A DNA stretch of 64,000 nucleotides from Muricauda sp. SCSIO 64092 (GCF_023016285.1 NZ_CP095413.1:3737001-3801000), one strand, 5' to 3'. Positions 45,503-55,643 are shown, counted from the first letter of the stretch. The notes: generated by a model not told the origin, from the sequence alone. Numbers and translations: made by a program.

Positions 45503-45702
45503 TTATTGATCAAAATTTCCATTCCCTGCAGGATGTTGTTTCGGAGCAATACAATTTCCCATAACTTTTAACTTTAGACAATTCCTTCGCATTTTTTAAG
45601 TGTTTTTATGTTTAGGATTTTGGATTCCCACCGTTGATTTCCATAGCGGGTGAGTTTTCCTTAGGCGCGCTGGGTTTGGAAAAAAAGTCTGATTTTTGGG
45701 AT

Positions 45703-46074
45703 ATGAACCCCGCAGAAGAATATATCCTATCCAGAGAGGAGCCTTACCGAAGCATTTTGTTGCATCTTAAGGCCATCCTGGAAGGGGTCATCCCCAATGT
45801 AGATATGAAATACAAATGGAGGATTCCCTGTTTTTATGCGGACAAACATCCTATTTGTTATTTAAACGCCTCCTACAAGGGAGGATTTGTGGATATCGCC
45901 TTTTGGAATTCCGCCCATTTGACCAAACACCTTGAACTGATGCATTCTGAAAAAAGAAAAGTGGTCAAATCCTTTCGCTACTTCACTTTGGAGGAAATCA
46001 ATGATGAAGTCCTTATTGAAGTGGTGCAAGAGGCTTATGATCTAAGGAAAAAAGGGTTCTACAAACGGAGTTAG
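45703..46074 (+). CDS. DUF1801 (YdhG-like) protein
   Basis: The 123-residue protein starts MNPAEEYILSREEPYRSILL and includes PNVDMKYKWRIPCFYADKHP and GGFVDIAFWNSAHL, which are the conserved strands of the DUF1801 family of small cytoplasmic proteins, related to the YdhG/YjhB-like fold and of unknown role. The frame is open back to a TTG at 45634, but the ATG at 45703 fits the family and is preferred. Its stop overlaps the beginning of a decayed gene on the other strand. Confidence 0.85.
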   Translation: MNPAEEYILSREEPYRSILLHLKAILEGVIPNVDMKYKWRIPCFYADKHPICYLNASYKGGFVDIAFWNSAHLTKHLELMHSEKRKVVKSFRYFTLEEINDEVLIEVVQEAYDLRKKGFYKRS

Positions 46075-46075
46075 T

Positions 46076-46400
46076 TGTTCATCGGACCATTTTTCGATAT
46101 TAAAATTGGGCTCGTCCCCACCCTCAACAAAAGGGAGGTTGGGAATGCCGTCAACACCTTTTACCAATACCTGCAAACCCCAACTTCCCCGGTAAAATTT
46201 GAAGGTAGCCGGACTATTGATTTCCATGGTACTCTGTCGTTTATCATCGGAAATTCGGGTCATCCTTGTTGCGGATGGATTCCAATTACCAGGGTTTTTA
46301 TGATTTCCGGTAATATACCACTTCATGCGCATTGGAAACCGTTACCGTGTAGGTGGCCGTAACTTTTTTGGATGGAATAAACTGCCAAGGGTATATTTTG
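46076..46400 (-). pseudogene. Remnant of a starch-binding-like (CBM20/CBM48-type) domain
   Basis: On the minus strand, frames must be joined near 46320: KKVTATYTVTVSNAHEVVYY leads into YITGNHKNPGNWNPSATRMT, RISDDKRQSTMEINSPATFK, FYRGSWGLQVLVKGVDGIPN and FNIEKW. The pattern V-x-F-T-V ... YITGN...GNWNP ... M ... FKFYRGSW ... IPN is that of starch-binding-like beta sandwiches at the N-terminus of esterases or amylases. A frameshift, the lack of any start or signal peptide, and the missing catalytic domain show that it is a relic. The end runs into the convergent DUF1801 gene. Confidence 0.5.
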
Positions 46401-46412
46401 TTACACTATTTT

Positions 46413-47231
46413 TTAAAGGGAATTAATTGTTTTTCGAATAGCGACCAAATCGGAAAGCAATTTTTCCAAAAGACTCAAATCCAACATATTGGCACCGTCG
46501 CTTTTGGCATTGGAGGGATTAAAATGGGTTTCCATAAACAGGCCGTCAACCCCGGCCGCGATGCCCGCTCTTGCCATGGTACCTATTAGTGCGGGACGTC
46601 CCCCCGTGACCCCCGAAGATTGATTGGGCTGTTGCAGGGAATGGGTAACATCAAGGACTACGGGGGCGTATTGTTTCATGGTCGGTATCCCCCTAAAATC
46701 GACCACCATATCCTGATAGCCGAACATGGTCCCCCGATCGGTTATCCAAGCATGTTCGTTGCCTGATTCATGCACTTTGGTCACCGCATGCTTCATACTT
46801 TCGGGACTCATGAATTGGCCTTTTTTTAAATTGACCGTCTTGCCCGTTTTGGCCGCTGCAACCACCAAATCGGTTTGGCGCACCAAAAAAGCGGGTATTT
46901 GTAGCACATCTACATATTCTGCCGCCATGGCAGCATCCTGTTCCGTATGGATATCCGTTATTGTGGGTACGTTGAAGGTATCGGATACCTTTCTGAGGAT
47001 CTTTAAGGCTTTTTCATCCCCAATTCCCGTAAAGGAATCCAGGCGACTTCGATTCGCTTTCTTAAAACTGCCCTTAAACACATAGGGAATCTGGAGATTA
47101 TTGGTTATTTGGATCACTTTTTCCGCAATTCGTAAGGCCATATCCTCTCCCTCAATGGCGCAGGGACCGGCCAATAGAAAGAAATTGCCACTGGATGTAT
47201 AGGTAATTTTGGGTATCTGGGATAAGGACAT
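46413..47231 (-). CDS. kdsA: 3-deoxy-8-phosphooctulonate synthase
   Basis: The 272-residue enzyme condenses arabinose 5-phosphate and phosphoenolpyruvate to Kdo 8-phosphate, the first committed step of the Kdo unit of lipopolysaccharide. Motifs are LLAGPCAIEGED, FKGSFKKANRSRLDSFTG, QIPAFLVRQTDLVVAAA, the LKKGQFMSPESM region, and DVTHSLQQPN. The Asn in KANRS and the Cys in GPCAIE are at the positions seen in the family. ATG 47231 (MSLSQIPKITY) is chosen over an upstream in-frame start at 47288, which would intrude on the divergent promoter region. Confidence 0.95.
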   Translation of the reverse strand: MSLSQIPKITYTSSGNFFLLAGPCAIEGEDMALRIAEKVIQITNNLQIPYVFKGSFKKANRSRLDSFTGIGDEKALKILRKVSDTFNVPTITDIHTEQDAAMAAEYVDVLQIPAFLVRQTDLVVAAAKTGKTVNLKKGQFMSPESMKHAVTKVHESGNEHAWITDRGTMFGYQDMVVDFRGIPTMKQYAPVVLDVTHSLQQPNQSSGVTGGRPALIGTMARAGIAAGVDGLFMETHFNPSNAKSDGANMLDLSLLEKLLSDLVAIRKTINSL

Positions 47232-47298
47232 GATCGCTTTTTCGACAAAAGTACTATTTTGAAATAGGATCGTTATACCTATACCCAAATAACCTACT

Positions 47299-47856
47299 AT
47301 GCTACGTCTTCCACTTTTGGTCTTTTTGGGCCTTGTTCAACTTACCTATGCCCAGTTTGGGAAGAATTGCGAATTGCGGCAATTAAAAATTAATCTCATT
47401 CACCCTGGCATTGAATATGAGATGGCCCTGGGCGTAAACTCCACTTTGGATATTAGGGTGGCCTATCAGACCTCGCTAGATCCCTTTACCGAAAGACCAA
47501 TCGAAAACTATGACTTTTTTCCCGCATTGACCCTTCAAAATCGGTATTACTACAATTTTGGAAGTAGGGGGAGAAGGGGACATCAGATTTATGGGAATTC
47601 GGCCAATTATATAGCCCCGTCGGTCTCGGTATTCGAATCGGGGAGTAGAGTAGTGGAAGGCGCTATTGCAGAAGGAGTTTTTGCCACCACGGGTTTGGTC
47701 ACAGGACTTCAAAGAAGTTACAATTCGGGACTGAGCTTTTCAGTGGATATTGGTGCCGCCTATTATTGGGGACCCTTTGATGAAGGCATCCAACCGGTTT
47801 TCAACCTAAGTATCGGTTGGATCGTTAATGAAAAACGATGGTGTGTGGGAAGATAG
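47299..47856 (+). CDS. Small outer membrane beta-barrel protein, paralogue 1
   Basis: A 185-residue exported protein with signal peptide RLPLLVFLGLVQLTYAQ and a likely eight-stranded barrel: strands include LKINLIHPGIEYEMALG, YYYNFGS, GNSANYIAPSVSVFESG and GLQRSYNSGLSFSVDIGAAY. The same pattern (N-L-x-x-P-G-x-x-YE, GNxANYxAPS, GLQRxxxxGL) recurs in the proteins at 47937-48530 and 53180-53731. These are not recognisable as OmpA-type; function unknown. The gene is divergent from kdsA with 67 bases between them. Confidence 0.75.
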   Translation: MLRLPLLVFLGLVQLTYAQFGKNCELRQLKINLIHPGIEYEMALGVNSTLDIRVAYQTSLDPFTERPIENYDFFPALTLQNRYYYNFGSRGRRGHQIYGNSANYIAPSVSVFESGSRVVEGAIAEGVFATTGLVTGLQRSYNSGLSFSVDIGAAYYWGPFDEGIQPVFNLSIGWIVNEKRWCVGR

Positions 47857-47936
47857 GGCCCCATGCTAAACTTTTGATAAATAGTACGCAGGGTAAGGAC
47901 AAAGACAATAGCTTTAGGGATACTAAAAACCGGACC

Positions 47937-48530
47937 ATGTATAAACCACTCTTATTGCTATGCTGCCTTGCCATTTTTTTCGGTTCCAATCTCAATGGTC
48001 AGTACTTACAGGAAAAAGGATTGGGAATCATTAATTTGGAACGGCACCAGTTTACCATAAACCTTTTGGCACCGGGCTTCCGTTATGAGCTGGGTCTGTT
48101 GAGAAACGTCAGTGCTTCCACTAGTTTTAGCCCGGCCTTTGTAAACTATAGAGAGGGATACACTTTTGGGTATTCATGGCATGTGAGATTGCGATATTAC
48201 CATAACATTCGAAAGCGATTGGACATCAATAAGAATGTGGTCGGAAACTCAGCAAATTATTTTGCTGCGGCCCAATCCATTTTTTGGGAACCGATTCAAA
48301 TAGTTGAAAATATGCCCAACACCAAAGATTGGTCGTTTTCGTTTTATGGAGCGGTTTATGGCATACAAAGAACTTTTCGCAAGGGGTTAAATATCAATGC
48401 TGAGGTTGGTTATGGCTACATTAGGGGAGACGGACTGCTAGATGGTCATGGTCCTTTGGTTCATATCACCTTTGGATGGGTACTCACTAAGCGTAGGAAG
48501 CAACCAGAGTTTCAATTTGATGTTGATTAG
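47937..48530 (+). CDS. Small outer membrane beta-barrel protein, paralogue 2
   Basis: From ATG 47937 the 197-residue protein has a signal peptide (YKPLLLLCCLAIFFGSNLNG) and the family pattern FTINLLAPGFRYELGLLRNV, GNSANYFAAAQSIF, AVYGIQRTFRKGLNINAEVG and a C-terminal strand VHITFGWVL. A frame from 47838 would overlap the previous gene and hide the signal peptide, so it is rejected. It follows paralogue 1 by 80 bases on the same strand and ends beside the convergent LytTR regulator gene. Confidence 0.75.
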   Translation: MYKPLLLLCCLAIFFGSNLNGQYLQEKGLGIINLERHQFTINLLAPGFRYELGLLRNVSASTSFSPAFVNYREGYTFGYSWHVRLRYYHNIRKRLDINKNVVGNSANYFAAAQSIFWEPIQIVENMPNTKDWSFSFYGAVYGIQRTFRKGLNINAEVGYGYIRGDGLLDGHGPLVHITFGWVLTKRRKQPEFQFDVD

Positions 48531-49253
48531 TTACAAAATTATTTTTTTTAAAGCTTCCATATACCCCCGACTTACCCGGACCACATCCTGGTTAAGCATG
48601 GTAACATCATAGCTTTTTCCATATTTGTTCAATTCCTTCACTTTGTCCAGATTGATGATGGAAGAACGATGTACCCTCAGAAATTTCTGGGGATTCAGTT
48701 TCTGTTCCAAATCCGAAATTCCAAAATTGCTCAGGTATACCTGCTTGTCCACATGAAGCTTGGAGTAATCACCGTAAGCCTCTACCCATTGGATGTCATT
48801 GACAGCCGTTGTGATCAGTTTTTTGTTTTGCTGGACCAAGACCCGGGTAGGATAATCCGTTTTATTCATAAGAAGGCTTTCGGTAAGCCTGCCCAGTTTT
48901 TGGTTGTCCGGGTTGAGGCGTTCTATGGCCAATCTAAAACGCTCTTTGGTATACGGCTTTAAAAGGTAATCCACGGCATGGACCTCAAAGGCCTTTAGGG
49001 CATATTCATCATAAGCCGTAGAAAAGATAATGGCGGGCAGTTCCTCTAAATAGGTCAATACCTCAAAACCGGTCTTGCCCGGCATCTGAATATCCAAAAA
49101 CACCAAATCCGGTTTAAATCGGTTGATTTCGGAAATGGCATCCACCCCATTATTGACTTCAGCGATGAGGACCAAATCCGGATAGTCTTCCAAATACTCT
49201 TTAATCAACGTTCTACCGGCCTTTTCATCATCGGCAATGAGTACCTTTTTCAT
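48531..49253 (-). CDS. LytTR-family response regulator
   Basis: A 240-residue regulator with a CheY-like receiver (LIADDEKAGRTLIKEYLEDY; phosphoacceptor Asp in PDLVFLDIQMPGKTGFEV; Lys in YLLKPYTKERF) and a C-terminal LytTR DNA-binding domain (about 140-240) with QWVEAYGDYSKLHV and FLRVHRSSIINLDKVKEL. The preferred start at 49253 overlaps the kinase stop by 4 bases. It acts with the LytS-like kinase encoded just upstream. Likely targets include the divergent outer membrane receptor at 50483, by position only. Confidence 0.95.
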   Translation of the reverse strand: MKKVLIADDEKAGRTLIKEYLEDYPDLVLIAEVNNGVDAISEINRFKPDLVFLDIQMPGKTGFEVLTYLEELPAIIFSTAYDEYALKAFEVHAVDYLLKPYTKERFRLAIERLNPDNQKLGRLTESLLMNKTDYPTRVLVQQNKKLITTAVNDIQWVEAYGDYSKLHVDKQVYLSNFGISDLEQKLNPQKFLRVHRSSIINLDKVKELNKYGKSYDVTMLNQDVVRVSRGYMEALKKIIL

Positions 49254-50296
49254 AGGGCAAAGCATATTTTAAGCCCCTGGGGTGTGTTGTCCAAAATTTC
49301 CAATTGACTTTGATACATTTTTTGAAGTCGTAACTGGGTGTTGCTTAACCCAACCCCTCTGCCAAATAGGCTTTTTTTATCCTTAACCCCTTTTCCGGTA
49401 TCCGCGATTTCAAACTTCAACTTTTCACCTTCCTTAAAAATTGAAATTGAAATTTTGCCCCCTTTCAACGTATTGGATATGCCGTGCTTAACAGAATTCT
49501 CGACCAAAGGTTGTAACAACATGGGAGGTACCATTTCACCCAACAGTGCTTTGGGAACGTTCATTTCAATCTCTAGGCGTTCTTCAAATCTAGCCTTTTC
49601 CAGTTCTAGGTATTTGTTCACAAATTCAATCTCATCGGAAAGCGGTACCAACTCCTTTTTTGAAGCTTTTAGTTGGTATCGGAACAAATCCGCCAAAGTG
49701 GCAATTAGTTGTCTGGTTTTTTCCTGTTTTGGAGGTACCGAGGCATTTATGGTATTGAATACATTGTAGAGAAAGTGCGGGTTGAGCTGCGCTTTTATTG
49801 CGGCCAATTCACTTTTCAATGCAGCTTGGCGTAACTCCCCTTCCATTCTTAATTTTTGTTGGGCCACATTATAATATTCGTAAGCATGAAAGATGCCGAA
49901 TTGAACTAGATAAAGCAGTGCGGGAATATAAATATCCCAAACAGAACCTGATCCCTCCAAATGTCCAAAATCCACAGCATCTGCAATTGAATAATAGACT
50001 TGTTGTGTGCCAAAAATGAAAATGGGCAACGTCACAATGTGTATCAATAGGCGTTTGTAGAGACTTATGGAACGTAATTGTTTGAATATCAAATACCAAA
50101 TTGGGATGGTGAACAGTAAAAAAATTACGTATTGCAGTCCACAGGAGTCGATATAGGATACAAGGTCAAAAAATTCACCCCGCATGCCGGAGGTAATCCA
50201 AATGGCTACATAATAAAGGGTGGCAAAAACAAAATAGAAAATCAGTACTGCCAAAATTTCCTTTCGTCTTAAACCCCAAATCACTTTTCTATCCAT
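49250..50296 (-). CDS. LytS-type sensor histidine kinase
   Basis: A 348-residue kinase with four hydrophobic helices in about residues 12-135, a short coiled coil, then the His_kinase domain with the phosphoacceptor motif LNPHFLYNVFNTINASVPP and an ATPase domain with PLVENSVKHGISNT, FEIADTGKGV and GVGLSNTQLRLQ. This is the usual Bacteroidota membrane kinase paired with LytTR regulators, here by a 4-base overlap. Its promoter region is shared with the divergent receptor gene 186 bases away. Confidence 0.95.
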   Translation of the reverse strand: MDRKVIWGLRRKEILAVLIFYFVFATLYYVAIWITSGMRGEFFDLVSYIDSCGLQYVIFLLFTIPIWYLIFKQLRSISLYKRLLIHIVTLPIFIFGTQQVYYSIADAVDFGHLEGSGSVWDIYIPALLYLVQFGIFHAYEYYNVAQQKLRMEGELRQAALKSELAAIKAQLNPHFLYNVFNTINASVPPKQEKTRQLIATLADLFRYQLKASKKELVPLSDEIEFVNKYLELEKARFEERLEIEMNVPKALLGEMVPPMLLQPLVENSVKHGISNTLKGGKISISIFKEGEKLKFEIADTGKGVKDKKSLFGRGVGLSNTQLRLQKMYQSQLEILDNTPQGLKICFAL

Positions 50297-50482
50297 GATT
50301 GTGTATTTCTCCGAAAATTAAGGAGTTCTTCTCAAATGACGTTTCCATGTTTCGACGAATGGACCTATATGCAGATGAATGGCCCCGGTCAATTCATCGT
50401 TCCATGGTTCAATTCAACAGAACCCTTTTTCCATGCTGTAACCATTTGAGGAGTTTTGGGGTATACTTAAAAACGAACAGTC

Positions 50483-52882
50483 ATGAAAACCTTTATTTTT
50501 TCGGTATTGCTATTGATCGGTACGGGACTTTCCGCCCAAACCATTAAGGGCAAAGTAGTGGATGATAATGAGCAACCGGTCATATTTGCAGCGGTTACCT
50601 TAAATAACCCAAAAGATTCCAGTTTGGTCAAAGCTACCATTACCGCCGACTATGGAATCTTTGAATTTAATGGGATCGTATCCGGAAAATACATTTTAAA
50701 AATCACCAATATGGGCTATGCCGATTATACGAGGCGTATTGATTTTAAGGAGGAAAATTTGGATTTTGGTACCATATACCTCAATTCAGAAGCACAAAAT
50801 TTGGAAGAAGTAACCGTAGTTTCTGAAAAGCCCATGGTCCAGGTATTGGCGGATAAGACCGTATTCAATGTTGAAAATACGATCAATGCCACCGGAACAA
50901 GTGCATTTGAGTTGTTGCGAAAGGCCCCCGGTGTCATCGTTGACAATGGCGGCGGGTTTATTGTTGAAGGGAAAACCGGGGTTCAGATTTTTATTGATGG
51001 GAAGTTGTCCGTTTTGCAAGGTGAGGACTTGACCAATTATCTGGAAAGCTTACAGGCCACCGACGTGGAATCCGTTGAAATTATCACCCAGCCTTCATCC
51101 AAATACGATGCTGCAGGAAATGCTGGGATCATCAACATCAAACTGAAAAAAGATAAGAGCCTGGGTACCAATGGCACTTTTACCTCCGGAATGACGGTTG
51201 GGGATTTTGGCCGTACCAATGCCAGCATAAATTTCAACAACAGGGAAAAAAAGGGCAATTTCTATGGTACCTACAGCAACCGATTTGGAAAGAGCACAGG
51301 GTTTATCGATCTGTTGCGAAACCAATTTGGGACACAGTTCGATTCCCGCTCCTCCAGCATCTATGATCGCAACACCAATAATATAAAACTGGGGTATGAT
51401 TACTATCTGAACTCAAAACACACTATTGGCGCCATTGTGAACGGAAATTTTAATAATGGATTTACCAATAGTACTACGCGTACCCCCATTCGGGATGCGG
51501 ATGCCATCGAAAATGATAGTTTACTTGTAGCGTTCAACCAAAGACAGAACACCTCGTACAACATCAATGCCAACTTGAACTATAAATATGCGGATACACT
51601 GGGTCATTCCATCAATGTGGATTTGGATTATGGGCGCTACAATAGCGAACGGGATGCCCTACAGCCCAATACCTATTTCAATGGGGACGAATCCCAGGTT
51701 TTGAGCGAGCGAATCACATTTCAGGATACCCCTATCGATATCAATATAGCCACGATAAAAGCGGATTATGAACAGGACTTTCTTAAGGGAAAACTGGGGG
51801 TGGGTTTCAAGTTGTCCTATATCAATACGGACAATACGTTTGACTTTTTCAATCAGTTGAATGGGGAGAACATCTTGGATACTTCACAGAGCAATCAGTT
51901 TGAATATCAAGAAAATATCAATGCGGCTTATGTCAATTTTAACCGCAAATGGGGCAAATGGAACCTTCAGTTTGGTCTAAGGGTGGAAAACACGGATTCC
52001 GATGGGATTCTTACCAGTCAACAGCAAAATGAAGACGATAGGGTACAACGAAACTATACGGATTATTTTCCTTCCGGGGGATTGACGTATCAAATGAACC
52101 GCAAAAACCAGTTTGCCTTGACTTATAGCCGAAGGATACAACGCCCCAACTATCAATCGTTGAACCCATTTGAATACCAATTGGATGAACTTTCCTTTAG
52201 TAAGGGAAATCCATTCCTGCAACCACAGTATACCAACAACATTAAATTGTCCCATACCTTCAATTACCGGTTGACGACTTCAATCAGCTATAGCTATGTA
52301 ACGGACTTCTTTGCACGGGTGACCATTGCCGATAGTGAAACGACCAACTTTCTGACTACCTTGAACGTTGCGGACCAAGAAGTCATCAATCTGGGTATTT
52401 CCTATCCCAAAAAGATTTATGAATGGTGGAACATTTATTTTAGTCTAAATGCCTATATCAGCGATTTTAAGGCCACCAGTGAGGAGTTTTTACCGGTGCG
52501 TCAAGAAACCCTGAGTTTTTATGCCCAGAACACCTTAACTTTATCAAAAACCCTGAAAATGGAAATTTCAGGATGGTACAGTTCCCCTTCCATTTGGGGA
52601 GGAACATACCAAACCGAATCCTTGGGTTCCTTGAACCTTGCTTTTCAAAAGAAACTTTTTGATAATCGATTTACGGCCCGTCTTTCCTTCAATGATATTT
52701 TGTTCACGGTCCCTTGGAATGGAACTACACAATTCGGTGATCTTTTTATAGATGGCAGGGGAGGCAGTGATAGCCGACAAGTTGCTTTTAGCCTTACCTA
52801 CGATTTTGGACGAAATGAAATTAAAAAGGCCAGAAAGCGAAAAACAGGATTACAAGATGAAAATGACCGAATAGGGAGTTAG
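50483..52882 (+). CDS. TonB-dependent-receptor-like outer membrane protein
   Basis: The 799-residue protein has a signal peptide (KTFIFSVLLLIGTGLSAQT), a carboxypeptidase-regulatory-like domain (KGKVVDDNEQPVIFAAVTL), a plug-like domain with NLEEVTVVSEKPMVQVLADK and APGVIVDNGG, ADVESVEIITQPSSKYDA-like motif (here ATDVESVEIITQPSSKYD), and a large C-terminal barrel of the OMP_b-brl_3 type. This group is common next to LytS/LytT pairs in Bacteroidota. The TonB box is less clear than in SusC proteins. Substrate unknown. It is divergent from the kinase gene and probably regulated by that pair. Confidence 0.88.
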   Translation: MKTFIFSVLLLIGTGLSAQTIKGKVVDDNEQPVIFAAVTLNNPKDSSLVKATITADYGIFEFNGIVSGKYILKITNMGYADYTRRIDFKEENLDFGTIYLNSEAQNLEEVTVVSEKPMVQVLADKTVFNVENTINATGTSAFELLRKAPGVIVDNGGGFIVEGKTGVQIFIDGKLSVLQGEDLTNYLESLQATDVESVEIITQPSSKYDAAGNAGIINIKLKKDKSLGTNGTFTSGMTVGDFGRTNASINFNNREKKGNFYGTYSNRFGKSTGFIDLLRNQFGTQFDSRSSSIYDRNTNNIKLGYDYYLNSKHTIGAIVNGNFNNGFTNSTTRTPIRDADAIENDSLLVAFNQRQNTSYNINANLNYKYADTLGHSINVDLDYGRYNSERDALQPNTYFNGDESQVLSERITFQDTPIDINIATIKADYEQDFLKGKLGVGFKLSYINTDNTFDFFNQLNGENILDTSQSNQFEYQENINAAYVNFNRKWGKWNLQFGLRVENTDSDGILTSQQQNEDDRVQRNYTDYFPSGGLTYQMNRKNQFALTYSRRIQRPNYQSLNPFEYQLDELSFSKGNPFLQPQYTNNIKLSHTFNYRLTTSISYSYVTDFFARVTIADSETTNFLTTLNVADQEVINLGISYPKKIYEWWNIYFSLNAYISDFKATSEEFLPVRQETLSFYAQNTLTLSKTLKMEISGWYSSPSIWGGTYQTESLGSLNLAFQKKLFDNRFTARLSFNDILFTVPWNGTTQFGDLFIDGRGGSDSRQVAFSLTYDFGRNEIKKARKRKTGLQDENDRIGS

Positions 52883-53179
52883 TTTACAGGACTTTCTTGA
52901 CGTTTTGTACAGGGGGCCACCTGCTTTTAAAAGCAAGATCTCCTTTTAAAATGCAATTCCCGTGAAAACCGAAATTATTCATTGAAATGCAAAAAATATT
53001 CAGACTGTTACCACGTATCTTCTGGATTTGAGGCAAGAAGAAAACGTAAGATCAATACAATGTAAACTATTGAATATCAACGGTGTAAAAATGTTTTCTT
53101 TCAAGTAGTTGAATGTAATCCTTCTCGGTATGTTTTTTGATATAGATTGCGGTATCAAACGTTAAAAACAATAACCATT

Positions 53180-53731
53180 ATGAGAAAATCATTGACTGCC
53201 TTAATTCTGCCCATTTTAATTTCCTCAACCACTTTTGCCCAGCGCAGGGTGGAAGACAATCTTTTTTCACTGAATGTATTGGCTCCAGGAGCAACCTACG
53301 AGTTTGCAGTGGGCAATACATCAACAATCAATGCAAGTTTGGAATTTGGGATTTTGTATAGGAATTCTGATTTTTTTGAAGATGGTTTTGGTATTTATCC
53401 CGGAGGTACTTTACAATATCGTTTCTATAACAATTTTAAAAGACGTGAATCAAAGGGCAAGAACACCTTTGGTAACATGGCCAATTTTTTGGCTCCCAGC
53501 GTATATCTTCAAAGTGGCAATCCACTTATCGGGGATTTGGAAACGGTTTCTGACATCAATGGAGGAGCCGGAGTTATGTATGGACTGCAAAGAACGGGTA
53601 AGAAAGGCTTTCAATTTAATTTAATGTTCGGCCCTGTTGTATTCTTCGACGATTTTGATACGGAAGCGGGTATACTTTTAGATATTAGATTGGGCTTTGT
53701 TCTGGGTGCCAAGAAAAAGTTTAATAACTGA
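53180..53731 (+). CDS. Small outer membrane beta-barrel protein, paralogue 3
   Basis: The 183-residue protein begins with a signal peptide (RKSLTALILPILISSTTFAQ) and shows the same family pattern as the pair at 47299-48530: FSLNVLAPGATYEFAVGNTS, FGNMANFLAPSVYLQSGNPL, MYGLQRTGKKGFQFNLMFG and a final strand ILLDIRLGFVLG. An in-frame start at 53147 would place 11 residues before the signal peptide. About 300 bases separate it from the receptor gene, with only a small palindrome (TGCTTTTAAAAGCA at 52922-52935) between. It ends 22 bases before the bipA promoter box. Confidence 0.75.
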   Translation: MRKSLTALILPILISSTTFAQRRVEDNLFSLNVLAPGATYEFAVGNTSTINASLEFGILYRNSDFFEDGFGIYPGGTLQYRFYNNFKRRESKGKNTFGNMANFLAPSVYLQSGNPLIGDLETVSDINGGAGVMYGLQRTGKKGFQFNLMFGPVVFFDDFDTEAGILLDIRLGFVLGAKKKFNN

Positions 53732-53752
53732 TACAAAAGAACAAATAAGCAG

Positions 53753-53760
53753 TACCTTTG
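53753..53760 (+). promoter_or_regulatory. Candidate -7 box of the bipA promoter
   Basis: TACCTTTG fits the Bacteroidota -7 consensus TAnnTTTG exactly and lies 19 bases before the ATG at 53780, directly after the preceding gene. A good TTG -33 box is not evident. Confidence 0.45.
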
Positions 53761-53779
53761 CGCGCTCAAAAGCAAGGCC

Positions 53780-55579
53780 ATGCAGAAAATCAAGAACATA
53801 GCTATCATTGCCCACGTAGATCATGGGAAGACCACCTTGGTGGATAAGATCATGTACCATTGTCAATTGTTCCGTGAAAATGAGAATAAAGGGGATTTGA
53901 TTTTGGACAATAACGACTTGGAACGTGAACGCGGTATTACCATTGTATCCAAAAATGTTTCCGTGGTTTATAAGGACACCAAGATCAATATCATCGATAC
54001 CCCGGGGCACGCCGATTTTGGAGGGGAAGTGGAACGCGTACTGAACATGGCGGATGGTGTACTGCTATTGGTGGATGCTTTTGAAGGGCCCATGCCCCAG
54101 ACCCGTTTTGTGCTGCAAAAAGCCATTGATTTAGGGTTAAAACCCTGTGTGGTCATCAATAAAGTGGACAAGGAGAACTGTACCCCGGAAGAGGTACATG
54201 AAAAGGTTTTTGATTTGATGTTTGAACTGGGCGCAGAGGAATGGCAATTGGACTTTCCTACCGTTTATGGCTCTGCAAAACAGGGTTGGATGAGCGAGGA
54301 CTGGCAAAAACCGACCGAAGATATTTCCCCACTGTTGGATATGGTCCTGGAACATGTTCCCGAATTTAAACCGGAAGAAGGCTCTACCCAAATGTTGATC
54401 ACCTCCCTGGACTTTTCAAGTTTTACGGGCCGTATCGCCATCGGAAGATTACAACGTGGAAGCCTAAGGGAAGGGCAACAGGTCACCTTGGTCAAGCGTG
54501 AGGGCAACATGATAAAATCCAAAATCAAGGAGGTCTTTGTATTTGATGGTTTGGGAAGGAAAAAAGTACAGGAAGTACAAACGGGGGATATCTGCGCTTT
54601 AGTAGGGATGGATGGTTTTGATATTGGAGATACCGTTGCCGATTTGGAAAATCCGGAAGGGTTAAAGACCATTGCCATAGATGAACCTACAATGAGCATG
54701 CTCTTTACGATCAATGATAGTCCGTTTTTTGGTAAGGACGGCAAATTCGTTACTTCCAGACACATCAAGGAACGTCTGGAAAAGGAGCTGGAAAAGAATT
54801 TGGCCCTACGGGTGGAAGAAACGGATAGTGCGGATAAATTCATGGTTTTTGGTCGTGGGGTGTTGCACCTTTCCGTGCTCATTGAAACCATGCGTCGCGA
54901 AGGATATGAACTTCAAATAGGTCAGCCTCAGGTCATCATAAAGGAAGTGGACGGTGTTAAATGCGAACCCGTGGAGCAATTGACCATTGATTTGCCCGAG
55001 GAGGTTTCCGGTAAAGCCGTGGAAATGGTTTCCATTCGCAAAGGCGAAATGGTAAGTATGGAGGCCAAAGGTTCCCGAATGGTATGTGAATTCATCATCC
55101 CTTCCAGGGGAATCATAGGTCTACGGAACCAGTTATTGACGGCAACCGCCGGTGAAGCCATTATGGCACATCGGTTTTTGGAATACCAACCTTTAAAAGG
55201 GGCAATTACGGGTCGTATCAATGGGTCATTGGTTTCCATGGAAAACGGAACGGCAATCCCATATTCCATAGATAAGCTCCAGGAGCGTGGGAAATTCTTT
55301 ATTGACCCTGGAGAGGATATCTATGAGGGGCAGGTCATTGGGGAAAATTCACGCCAGGATGATATGACCATCAATGTTACCAAAACCAAAAAACTTTCCA
55401 ATGTAAGATCGGCAGGAGCGGATGATAAGGCCAAAATAGTCCCTGCCATCAAATTTTCTTTGGAAGAGGCCCTGGAATACATTCAAAAGGATGAATATGT
55501 TGAGGTAACGCCCAATCATCTCCGTTTGCGAAAAATACACTTAAAAGAAGTCGACCGAAAACGGAATAAGGTGGACTGA
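53780..55579 (+). CDS. typA: Ribosome-associated GTPase BipA/TypA
   Basis: The 599-residue protein is a translational GTPase related to EF-G that binds ribosomes and aids 50S assembly, cold growth and stress responses. G motifs are clear: [14 protein letters not shown] (G1), [11 protein letters not shown] (G2), [19 protein letters not shown] (G3) and INKVDKE (G4). Domain II starts near [15 protein letters not shown]; the C-terminal part has [20 protein letters not shown], characteristic of TypA, and [16 protein letters not shown]. Length is normal and the gene stands alone. Confidence 0.97.
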   Translation: MQKIKNIAIIAHVDHGKTTLVDKIMYHCQLFRENENKGDLILDNNDLERERGITIVSKNVSVVYKDTKINIIDTPGHADFGGEVERVLNMADGVLLLVDAFEGPMPQTRFVLQKAIDLGLKPCVVINKVDKENCTPEEVHEKVFDLMFELGAEEWQLDFPTVYGSAKQGWMSEDWQKPTEDISPLLDMVLEHVPEFKPEEGSTQMLITSLDFSSFTGRIAIGRLQRGSLREGQQVTLVKREGNMIKSKIKEVFVFDGLGRKKVQEVQTGDICALVGMDGFDIGDTVADLENPEGLKTIAIDEPTMSMLFTINDSPFFGKDGKFVTSRHIKERLEKELEKNLALRVEETDSADKFMVFGRGVLHLSVLIETMRREGYELQIGQPQVIIKEVDGVKCEPVEQLTIDLPEEVSGKAVEMVSIRKGEMVSMEAKGSRMVCEFIIPSRGIIGLRNQLLTATAGEAIMAHRFLEYQPLKGAITGRINGSLVSMENGTAIPYSIDKLQERGKFFIDPGEDIYEGQVIGENSRQDDMTINVTKTKKLSNVRSAGADDKAKIVPAIKFSLEEALEYIQKDEYVEVTPNHLRLRKIHLKEVDRKRNKVD

Positions 55580-55643
55580 TTATCTTCTCATTCCTGTATG
55601 TCATCCTCAGCGTAGTCGAAGGGAAAGCCGGAATCTATTGGTC

